The notes beneath the pieces are model-generated. The model did no database searches. It had not been told where the DNA came from and saw only the letters and a program-made list of their open reading frames with translations. A program made the position numbers and the translations under genes. A DNA stretch of 6,786 bases from CAZDDI01 sp964504195 (lineage in GTDB: Bacteria; Chloroflexota; Anaerolineae; B4-G1; SLSP01). Location of the stretch: the NCBI GenBank assembly GCA_964504195.1, contig CAZDDI010000112.1:1-6786 (forward strand), in the 5' to 3' direction. Shown here piece by piece: positions 1 through 4,372 of this stretch. Position 1 is the stretch's first letter. The number at the start of each line of letters is the position of its first letter.

Positions 1-48
1 GTCTTTTTCCGGCTTGAACCCGACCTTGTGGATGTTAATGTACGGTAG
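1..48 (+). CDS. Possible 3' end of a plus-strand gene cut by the window edge
   Basis: Frame 1 reads 15 codons, ending LEPDLVDVNVR, then a TAG at 46-48. The residue mix looks protein-like, and a plus-strand gene ending here would be followed by the T-tailed hairpin at 139-180, which could terminate it. The piece is too short to assign a family. The minus strand is also open here (it reads YINIHKVGFKPEKD off the left edge), so the direction is not certain. The plus reading is preferred only because it ends in a stop just before the non-coding element. Confidence 0.35.
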   Translation, partial: VFFRLEPDLVDVNVR

Positions 49-138
49 AAAAATGAATTTTAAGAAATTAATCCGGAAATAAGGCTTTGCGCAAAATCTG
101 TCTTTATACAAATAAACTGATTCCCCCCTATCCCCCCT

Positions 139-180
139 GCCCCCTTTCCCCCGCAAGCGGGGGAAAGGGGGCGTTTTTTT
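139..180 (+). terminator. Intrinsic-terminator-like hairpin with T7 tail
   Basis: A perfect palindrome occupies 139-172 (16-bp arms around AA; in practice a GCAAGC loop on a C5/G5 stem). One G and then seven T at 174-180 follow. This is the shape of a rho-independent terminator on the plus strand, suited to whatever gene ends upstream. It is also the first arm of the larger fold-back element, so termination may be incidental. Confidence 0.55.
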
Positions 181-182
181 GC

Positions 183-223
183 GGGTTTTTTGGGCGGCGG
201 CAAAGCCGCCGCCCAAAAAACCC
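183..223. repeat. Perfect 19-bp hairpin
   Basis: The left arm 183-201 begins GGGTTTTTTGGG and ends in GGCGGC. It is exactly complementary to 205-223 around an AAA loop (202-204). It is the middle arm of the fold-back element. No T-tract follows on either strand, so it is not a typical terminator. Confidence 0.75.
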
Positions 224-234
224 ATTATTCTTCT

Positions 235-271
235 CCCCCTCCCCGCGCCGCGTAGCGGCGTGGGGAGGGGG
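235..271. repeat. 17-bp GC-rich hairpin with one G-T wobble
   Basis: Arms 235-251 and 255-271 pair around a GTA loop. The only non-Watson-Crick pair is at 245/261. The right arm is also the start of a run of four G-tracts (262-284), so a hairpin and a G-quadruplex compete for the same bases. Confidence 0.7.
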
Positions 272-390
272 CAAGGGGGAGGGGCAAAATTCTCACATTT
301 GAGAGAATGGTTCTTGCAAACGCTTTTATTTCCGGGTTATTTTCTTAATTTTCATCAACCATCGGCACGCGGCGGCTTTGTGACAGCGAC

Positions 391-418
391 CAAATTTCAA
401 ATCTAAAATCCAAAATCG
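391..418 (-). repeat. Degenerate heptamer array overlapping the repressor's 3' end
   Basis: Read on the minus strand this is four period-7 units of the type GGATTTT, AGATTTG, AAATTTG. It shares the 13-mer GATTTGAAATTTG with the array upstream of serS (1242-1254). The organisation resembles the short tandem heptanucleotide repeats (STRR) known from filamentous cyanobacteria, but the family here is not identified. Confidence 0.6.
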
Positions 419-1053
419 GCAATGACCCAGAGCGTTTGGGCGATGGTGGCCGGCAAGGAGACGCGGCGTTCCTGCGTCTCCACGAGCGTGTGTTCTGCGC
501 TGTGCGCCAGCACGCGCAAGAGCGCGCGCGGGCCGAGCTGCTCCGCCTGCAAAAACTGTAATGCTTCGGGTGTCTCCGGCTTGATGCGGAGGACTTCCAC
601 CTGCACGCCGGGCGCGATCTCGGTGAGCGGGCGCCCGCCGGGGGCTTCCGGCTGCGGGGGGATCGGCCCGCCGTGCGGGCAGCGCTCCGGGTTGCCCAGC
701 AAGCGCGCCAGCCGTTGCGTCACCGCTTGCGGCGCGGCGTGCTCCAGATGCTCCGCCAGCTGATGCGCTTCATCCCATGAAAACTCCAGCAGATCCGTGA
801 GGAAACGCTCCCAGATGCGATGCCGCTGGATCAGCGCGACGGCTTCCTCCTCCCCTGCGGCGGTCAACAACACGCCGCGATAGGGAATGTACTGCACCAG
901 CCCTTGCCGATCCAGCTTTTGGATCATCTCATGGATGGAAACCGGCGAAAAAGCAAAGTATTCGCCCAATTGCGAAAGCGGCAGCGGCGTGGTCGCCTCC
1001 TGCCGCAGCCGGTAAATCGCCCCCAGATAATCTTCAATGCTTTCGACGCTCAT
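403..1053 (-). CDS. mntR: DtxR/MntR-family metal-dependent transcriptional repressor
   Basis: This 216-residue protein has the three-part DtxR layout: a winged helix-turn-helix (about 1-64, with LPLSQLGEYFAFSPVSIHEM as recognition region), a metal-binding and dimerisation domain (about 65-132), and a C-terminal SH3/FeoA-like domain (about 142-210). By alignment from memory with DtxR, H78, E82 and H97 match ancillary-site residues, and D8, E101, E104 and H105 match the primary site. DtxR has Cys at the E101 position and MntR has Glu, which favours manganese. The MntR Glu11 position is Gly here. Such repressors bind DNA when metal-loaded and shut off metal uptake. The ATG at 1053 has GAGG eight bases upstream. 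The promoter is embedded in a palindromic operator, so autoregulation is likely. The last codons (ADFGF and stop) lie inside a heptamer repeat. Family is certain; Mn versus Fe is inferred. Confidence 0.9.
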   Translation of the reverse strand: MSVESIEDYLGAIYRLRQEATTPLPLSQLGEYFAFSPVSIHEMIQKLDRQGLVQYIPYRGVLLTAAGEEEAVALIQRHRIWERFLTDLLEFSWDEAHQLAEHLEHAAPQAVTQRLARLLGNPERCPHGGPIPPQPEAPGGRPLTEIAPGVQVEVLRIKPETPEALQFLQAEQLGPRALLRVLAHSAEHTLVETQERRVSLPATIAQTLWVIADFGF

Positions 1054-1086
1054 GGTGTAGTCCTCATCTTGCCATTTTCTTACCCT

Positions 1087-1110
1087 TATTATAAGGTATA
1101 CCTTATAATA
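1087..1110. promoter_or_regulatory. Perfect 24-bp palindromic operator, probable binding site of the adjacent repressor
   Basis: The half-site TATTATAAGGTA is followed immediately by its exact complement, with no spacer and no mismatch. The inner AAGG..CCTT core and AT-rich shoulders resemble known DtxR/IdeR-type sites. The palindrome covers the -10 hexamer and the whole spacer of the repressor promoter, and its last base is the first base of the -35. A bound dimer would therefore block RNA polymerase. Confidence 0.8.
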
Positions 1111-1115
1111 TGCAA
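1088..1115 (-). promoter_or_regulatory. Sigma-70-type promoter of the repressor gene
   Basis: On the minus strand, TTGCAT (1115-1110) is followed 16 bp later by a perfect TATAAT (1093-1088), some 35 bp upstream of the start codon. The 5' leader would be short (roughly 25-30 nt). The operator lies within it. Confidence 0.7.
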
Positions 1116-1134
1116 ATCGGCTTTTCCTTCAAGC

Positions 1135-1162
1135 TGGACAAAAGCTCTTTTGGTGGCATAAT
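1135..1162 (+). promoter_or_regulatory. Probable serS promoter
   Basis: TGGACA (1135-1140, five of six consensus bases) and CATAAT (1157-1162, five of six) are separated by 16 bp. Transcription would start near 1169 and give a leader of about 160 nt holding a hairpin and the heptamer array. Confidence 0.5.
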
Positions 1163-1209
1163 CGTAAGTAATCTTCAGGTGTGCTTGCCGCACTAACGTG
1201 GGTTAAAAT

Positions 1210-1232
1210 GTGACGCAGCCGCTCTGCGTTAC
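1210..1232 (+). promoter_or_regulatory. Hairpin in the serS leader
   Basis: GTGACGCAG (1210-1218) pairs with CTGCGTTAC (1224-1232) around CCGCT, nine pairs with one G-U wobble. It lies in the predicted serS leader and is followed by a modestly T-rich stretch. It could be an attenuator or a simple leader stem. I see no T-box anti-terminator layout. Confidence 0.3.
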
Positions 1233-1236
1233 GCCA

Positions 1237-1320
1237 ATTTTGATTTGAAATTTGAGATTCGCGATTTGAGATTCGCCATTCGCCATTTGCCATTTGCAAT
1301 TTGCAATTTGCAATTTTCAG
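1237..1320 (+). repeat. Degenerate heptamer array, about 12 units, in the serS leader
   Basis: Twelve consecutive 7-base units run from 1237 to the last base before the Shine-Dalgarno purines. They drift from TTTGAAA and TTTGAGA through TTCGCGA and TTCGCCA to TTTGCCA and three identical TTTGCAA copies (1293-1313), ending TTTTCAG. The drift suggests local duplication plus point mutation. The frame stays open into serS, which makes a longer start appear available, but the repeat composition argues against translation. Confidence 0.75.
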
Positions 1321-1326
1321 GGGAGG
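1320..1326 (+). promoter_or_regulatory. Shine-Dalgarno site fixing the serS start
   Basis: GGGGAGG lies five bases before the ATG at 1332. This favours that ATG over the in-frame TTG at 1245, which would translate the heptamer array. Confidence 0.75.
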
Positions 1327-1331
1327 CCGCC

Positions 1332-2606
1332 ATGTTAGACATTGAACTGCTACGCAATCAGCCGGAGGTGGTGCGCGAGGGGTTGCGCAAACGCAACGAC
1401 GACCCCGCGCTGGTGGATACCGTGCTGGCGTTGGATACGCGCCGCCGCGAGCTGCTGCAAGAGGTCGAGGCACTGCGCGGCGAACGCAACCGCGTTTCCA
1501 AAGAAATCGGGCGGATGAAAGACCCCGCCGAGCGCCAGACACACATCGTCGCCATGCGCGAGGTGGGTGATAAGCTCACCGCTTTGGAGCAATCGCTGCG
1601 CGACCTGGAAACCGAGTTTTACAGCAAGCAGATGTGGCTGCCTAACCTCCCGGCAGAGAGCGCGCCGGTCGGCCCGGATGAAGACCACAACGTCGTGGTG
1701 CGCAGCTGGGGCGAGCTCCCCACCTACGACTTCGAGCCGCTGCCGCACTGGGATTTGGGCACCGCGCACGACATCATTGACTTCGAGCGCGGCGTGCGGC
1801 TGGCCGGCAGTCGTTTCTATGTGCTTAAGGGCGCGGGCGCGCGCTTGCAGCGGGCCATCATCTTCTGGATGCTCGATGTGCAGACCCGGCAGAACGGCTA
1901 CACGGAGTTCTACCTGCCGTTCGTATGTCGCCGGGAGATCCTGGAGGGCGCGGGCCAGCTGCCCAAGTTCGAGGATAATCTTTACCGTGATGTTGAAGAC
2001 GATCTGTGGCTCGTGCCGACGGCGGAGGTCGCACTCACCAATCTGCACCGCGATGAGATTCTCGAAGCCGAGGCCTTGCCGCTCAACTATGTGGCGTACA
2101 CCGCCTGCTTCCGCCGTGAGAAGATGAGTGCCGGGCGCGACGTGCGCGGCATCAAGCGCGGCCACCAGTTCGACAAGGTGGAGATGTACAAGTTCACCAC
2201 GCCGGAGACCAGCTACGCGGAGCTCGAGCGCATGGTGGGGCACGCGGAAGGGCTATTGCAAGCCTTGCAACTACCGTATCGCATCAAGGAGCTCTGCACG
2301 GGCGATTTGGGGTTCGGCTCGGCCAAGACCTACGATCTGGAGATTTGGGCGCCGGGACAGCAGGAGTGGCTAGAGGTAAGCTCATGCAGCAACGTGACCG
2401 ACTTCCAGGCGCGGCGGGCGAACATCCGCTACCGGCCCGAACCCGGCGCGAAGACCCGCTTCCCGCACACGCTCAACGGCTCCGGGCTGGCAATGCCTCG
2501 GCTGATGATCGCCATCCTGGAGAGCTACCAGCAGGCCGATGGCAGCATCACCATCCCGGAGGTCTTGCGCCCGTTCATGGGCGGGATAGAGGCTATTCGC
2601 CGCTAA
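1332..2606 (+). CDS. serS: Seryl-tRNA synthetase
   Basis: This cytoplasmic class II aminoacyl-tRNA synthetase charges tRNA-Ser with serine (and tRNA-Sec where present). At 424 residues it is the usual bacterial length. The N-terminal 100 or so residues are charged and heptad-like (about 27-98), matching the coiled-coil arm that grips the long variable arm of tRNA-Ser. The catalytic core follows: the TAEV serine-binding loop at 230-233, motif 2 with FRRE (260-263), R269 and the HQFDKVE block (278-284), the SSCSNVTDFQARR segment (350-362), and motif 3 with TLNGSGLA (380-387) and R390. The C-terminal PEVLRPFMGG is typical. The start is set by GGGGAGG five bases upstream. Promoter and terminator suggest it is transcribed alone. 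The gene is visibly more GC-rich in third positions than the two biosynthetic genes downstream. Nothing is missing. Confidence 0.98.
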   Translation: MLDIELLRNQPEVVREGLRKRNDDPALVDTVLALDTRRRELLQEVEALRGERNRVSKEIGRMKDPAERQTHIVAMREVGDKLTALEQSLRDLETEFYSKQMWLPNLPAESAPVGPDEDHNVVVRSWGELPTYDFEPLPHWDLGTAHDIIDFERGVRLAGSRFYVLKGAGARLQRAIIFWMLDVQTRQNGYTEFYLPFVCRREILEGAGQLPKFEDNLYRDVEDDLWLVPTAEVALTNLHRDEILEAEALPLNYVAYTACFRREKMSAGRDVRGIKRGHQFDKVEMYKFTTPETSYAELERMVGHAEGLLQALQLPYRIKELCTGDLGFGSAKTYDLEIWAPGQQEWLEVSSCSNVTDFQARRANIRYRPEPGAKTRFPHTLNGSGLAMPRLMIAILESYQQADGSITIPEVLRPFMGGIEAIRR

Positions 2607-2613
2607 TTCTGTT

Positions 2614-2632
2614 CCCTGAGCCTGTCGCAGGG
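2614..2632. repeat. Short interspersed-type repeat CCCTGAGCCTGTCGCAGGG
   Basis: Eight bases after the serS stop lies a 19-base word with 5-bp complementary ends (CCCTG/CAGGG). Close variants, such as one with GAAGGG at the end, are common interspersed words in many bacterial intergenic regions. Only one copy is in this window, so this is recognition from memory. Confidence 0.35.
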
Positions 2633-2647
2633 TAAGCCAAATACAAC

Positions 2648-2684
2648 AAACACACCCCCAGGTATATCACCTGGGGGTGTGTTT
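2648..2684. terminator. Bidirectional intrinsic terminator between serS and the convergent small gene
   Basis: A perfect 16-bp stem (2648-2663 with 2669-2684) encloses the five-base loop ATATC. The plus-strand arm ends in GTGTGTTTTG. On the minus strand the stem runs into TTTGTTGTATTT. Both strands thus have a GC-rich stem followed by T-rich sequence. It sits about 40 bp past the serS stop and 52 bp past the small gene's stop. Confidence 0.8.
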
Positions 2685-2691
2685 TGTGGAA

Positions 2692-2735
2692 TGAAACGTG
2701 AATTTTTACGCACGCTTTACGCCTCACGTTTCACG
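2692..2735 (-). repeat. Second-type heptamer array with an inverted end
   Basis: The minus strand reads AACGTGA twice, then GGCGTAA, AGCGTGC and GTAAAAA, and closes with TTCACGTTTCA, the reverse orientation of the first unit. TGAAACGTGA (2692-2701) and TCACGTTTCA (2724-2733) are therefore exact inverted repeats 22 bases apart. The period is 7, as in the other arrays, but the consensus differs. It begins directly after the small gene's stop codon. Confidence 0.5.
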
Positions 2736-2933
2736 TTATAAAAACTGGAACCAATCCGTCCCGCACATGACGCCGCAAGCCAACAGTACGAAGATAATCA
2801 GCAGGATAATCCCGCAGCCAAAGCCGCCGACGCTGCCACGTCCGAAGCCGAAGCGCTCCTGCAACCATTTGAACACTGTATCCAACAAGAACAACTTGAA
2901 CAATCCTACCAGACACCCAGGGCGTCGATCCAT
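2736..2933 (-). CDS. Small single-pass membrane protein of unknown function
   Basis: This 65-residue protein has three visible parts: a short basic N-terminus followed by an amphipathic or hydrophobic stretch (about 8-28, CLVGLFKLFLLDTVFKWLQE), a glycine-rich linker (about 29-41, FGRGSVGGFG), and a hydrophobic segment of membrane-spanning length (about 41-58, IILLIIFVLLACGVMC). The tail is short (GTDWFQFL). Cysteines are at 7, 40, 53 and 57. The start at 2933 is supported by AGGAGG six bases upstream. A start 14 codons earlier is possible but would place this ribosome site inside the gene. It is transcribed alone, convergent with serS. I do not recognise the family. The strong ribosome site and protein-like layout argue that it is real. 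Confidence 0.65.
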   Translation of the reverse strand: MDRRPGCLVGLFKLFLLDTVFKWLQERFGFGRGSVGGFGCGIILLIIFVLLACGVMCGTDWFQFL

Positions 2934-2939
2934 GATGTA

Positions 2940-2945
2940 CCTCCT
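2940..2945 (-). promoter_or_regulatory. Shine-Dalgarno site of the small membrane protein
   Basis: A full AGGAGG on the minus strand ends six bases before the ATG at 2933. It fixes the start at MDRRPG and is the main evidence that this short frame is translated. Confidence 0.75.
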
Positions 2946-3099
2946 AAGTAAATTAAAAAAACTATCAAATTGCAATCTGTTTGCAAAATAATAATCCTTA
3001 CGCGCTCAATGGTTATTGTGTCAACGACACCGGCGTAATCTCGTTCGTAGTGGTTATGTTACGTAAATGATAGGCGTAAAGTTGCATAACTGCATGTAA

Positions 3100-3127
3100 T
3101 TGTAAAAAATCAGGCTTGGAGTATTAT
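3100..3127 (+). promoter_or_regulatory. Probable promoter of the dehydrogenase gene
   Basis: TTGTAA (3100-3105, four of six) and TATTAT (3122-3127, five of six) are 16 bp apart, in AT-rich sequence ahead of the gene. The leader would be about 40 nt. The rest of the 2946-3172 gap shows only a small GTGTC/GACAC stem at 3018-3030. Confidence 0.45.
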
Positions 3128-3161
3128 TAACCCTTATGATGTCTTTTGGGTGCATATACAC

Positions 3162-3166
3162 GGAGG
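3162..3166 (+). promoter_or_regulatory. Shine-Dalgarno site fixing a GTG start
   Basis: GGAGG lies six bases before the GTG at 3173. The upstream in-frame TTG at 3146 has no such site and would put the purine run inside the coding sequence. Confidence 0.7.
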
Positions 3167-3172
3167 GGCATA

Positions 3173-4153
3173 GTGACAATTCTTGTAACGGGCGCGAGCG
3201 GTTTTCTGGGGAGCGCGCTGGCGCGCACCCTGGTTATTCAGGAGCATTCGGTGCGCATACTTGCGCGCCCTACCAGCTATCTAAAACACCTTGATGGTTT
3301 GCCTTTGGAAATCGCTTATGGTAGCCTGGATGATCCAGAAAGCTTGCGTGTGGCTTGCCGAGACGTGCGCATCATTTACCATTGCGCTGGTCTATCCGCT
3401 GATTGGGGGCCGTGGCAGCAGTTTTATCAGACCAATGTGCTGGGCGTGCGCAATTTGCTCGCCGCTGCTGTTGCTGCGGATACGGTTGAGCGGTTCCTGC
3501 ATGTCAGCACGTCCGATGTTTATGGCTACCCGCGCATCGCCTGTGATGAGACGCAGCCTGTCGTAGATTGTGGGCTGCCCTACAACCGCAGCAAGGGTCT
3601 GGGCGAGCGTGAAGTGTGGGCATGTCGTGAATCTACTGGATTACCCGTGACCGTCGTCCGTCCCGTCTCTATTTACGGGCCGCGTAGCCGCGATTTTGTC
3701 ACTGAGATCGCTGCGCTGTTGCGTCAGGGACAGATGTTGTATGTGAATGGCGGTCATACGCGCGCGGGGCTACTCTACATATATAATGCCGTAGAGGGGT
3801 TGATTCGTGCGGCGACCCTGCCTTGCGCAGTGGGGCAGGTCTACAACCTGCGCGATCCCGGCGACGAGACTTGGGCGGAGTACGTCGGTGCGTTGGCTGC
3901 GGGGATGGGCGTGCGCGCGCCATGGCTTAACTTGCCTTCAGGTGTGGCGCTGGCCCTGGCTGCGCTCTTTGAGACAGTCGCACGGGCATTGCGTCTCAAG
4001 CGCCGGCCCTTGCTTACGCGTCACGCCGTCTATTTGATGTGCCGCGACCAGGGCTACAGTATTGCGAAAGCCCAGCACGAGCTGGATTTTCACCCGACCG
4101 TGAGCTTCGCGGAAGGCCTTGAGCGTACCTTGGCATGGTTAGCCGTTGCCTGA
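3173..4153 (+). CDS. NAD(P)-dependent extended short-chain dehydrogenase (epimerase / 3-beta-HSD-like)
   Basis: This 326-residue extended short-chain dehydrogenase begins with a Rossmann nucleotide loop, TGASGFLG (6-13; G7, G10, G13). The active site follows: STSDVYG (112-118) with T113/S114 as the probable catalytic hydroxyl, then Y137-N-R-S-K141 as the YxxxK pair. AGLSADWGPWQQFYQTNVLGVRNLL (72-96) and the RPVSIYGPR block (163-171) are typical of the 3-beta-hydroxysteroid dehydrogenase, dihydroflavonol reductase and NAD-sugar epimerase branch. The substrate cannot be read from sequence. Because an alpha-oxoamine synthase follows on the same strand, reduction of its 3-keto product, as proposed for the epimerase-like ketosphinganine reductase of Caulobacter, is a reasonable hypothesis. 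The start is GTG at 3173, placed by GGAGG six bases upstream. Alternatives are a sugar-nucleotide or hydroxysteroid-type enzyme. Confidence 0.88.
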   Translation: MTILVTGASGFLGSALARTLVIQEHSVRILARPTSYLKHLDGLPLEIAYGSLDDPESLRVACRDVRIIYHCAGLSADWGPWQQFYQTNVLGVRNLLAAAVAADTVERFLHVSTSDVYGYPRIACDETQPVVDCGLPYNRSKGLGEREVWACRESTGLPVTVVRPVSIYGPRSRDFVTEIAALLRQGQMLYVNGGHTRAGLLYIYNAVEGLIRAATLPCAVGQVYNLRDPGDETWAEYVGALAAGMGVRAPWLNLPSGVALALAALFETVARALRLKRRPLLTRHAVYLMCRDQGYSIAKAQHELDFHPTVSFAEGLERTLAWLAVA

Positions 4154-4275
4154 TTTATACTTTTATCGTGAACTCTGTACCCTTTGTGGTTATTTGAGAA
4201 AAATTCCTCATTAACTGGCGTTCTCCAGCGATTGGATGATAATCTCACGCCCAGCACACTAAGTTTTTTTGATTT

Positions 4276-4305
4276 TTTTGTACCTTTGCGTGAGATAGCC
4301 TTTTA
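4276..4305 (+). promoter_or_regulatory. Weak candidate promoter ahead of the oxoamine synthase
   Basis: In the 219-bp gap between the two genes, a TTGTAC near 4278 is followed about 17 bp later by TTTTAT. Both hexamers match consensus poorly (three and four of six). The gap is T-rich and I see no terminator in it, so co-transcription from the upstream gene is equally possible. Confidence 0.2.
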
Positions 4306-4356
4306 TTTTCAAGGGCGGAGAAACCTGGTAGGTTTGAGAAGTAGCCGCCATTTTTT

Positions 4357-4366
4357 AGGAAGGGAG
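4357..4366 (+). promoter_or_regulatory. Shine-Dalgarno site fixing the oxoamine synthase start
   Basis: AGGAAGGGAG ends six bases before the ATG at 4373. It selects this start over an open frame that reaches 63 codons further upstream. Confidence 0.7.
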
Positions 4367-4372
4367 CTAACA

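Larger units (their letters stand above)
53..355. repeat. Nested fold-back element with 30-bp imperfect terminal inverted repeats (MITE-like)
   Basis: Positions 53-82 and the reverse complement of 326-355 agree at 26 of 30 positions without gaps; the inner ten bases, CCGGAAATAA, are identical. Inside lie a C-rich run (123-138) facing a G-rich run (272-284), and between them three hairpins at 139-172, 183-223 and 235-271. Folded as one strand this gives an outer stem, an inner C/G stem and three arms. No transposase or credible reading frame is inside. The architecture fits a miniature inverted-repeat element or a structured intergenic repeat. I see no clear target-site duplication next to 53 or 355, so mobility is inference. 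It fills the gene-free stretch between the possible gene end at 48 and the repressor's stop at 403. Confidence 0.6.

Noticed and set aside
121..285. CRISPR-like or direct-repeat array
   Set aside because: The repeats are inverted arms of hairpins, not evenly spaced direct repeats with unique spacers.
87..406. Two short plus-strand frames across the C/G-rich region
   Set aside because: They are rich in Pro, Gly and Arg only because they read through hairpins and homopolymer-like tracts. No ribosome site or conserved motif was seen.
1245..1331. In-frame TTG giving serS a 29-residue N-terminal extension
   Set aside because: The extension is entirely heptamer repeat, and GGGGAGG lies just before the ATG at 1332, where known SerS proteins begin.
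1163..1331. T-box riboswitch controlling serS
   Set aside because: The leader lacks the long stem I, the conserved T-box sequence and a terminator/antiterminator pair.
1350..2243. Long minus-strand frame opposite serS
   Set aside because: It is the shadow of a GC-rich gene on the other strand, where serS motifs are complete.
3018..3030. Small GTGTC/GACAC palindrome upstream of the dehydrogenase as an operator
   Set aside because: Five pairs with a 3-base centre are expected by chance in a gap this size, and no regulator is linked to it.
4184..4372. 63-codon N-terminal extension of the oxoamine synthase
   Set aside because: AGGAAGGGAG is correctly spaced before the ATG at 4373, the extension does not resemble the family, and the 395-residue form has the normal length.
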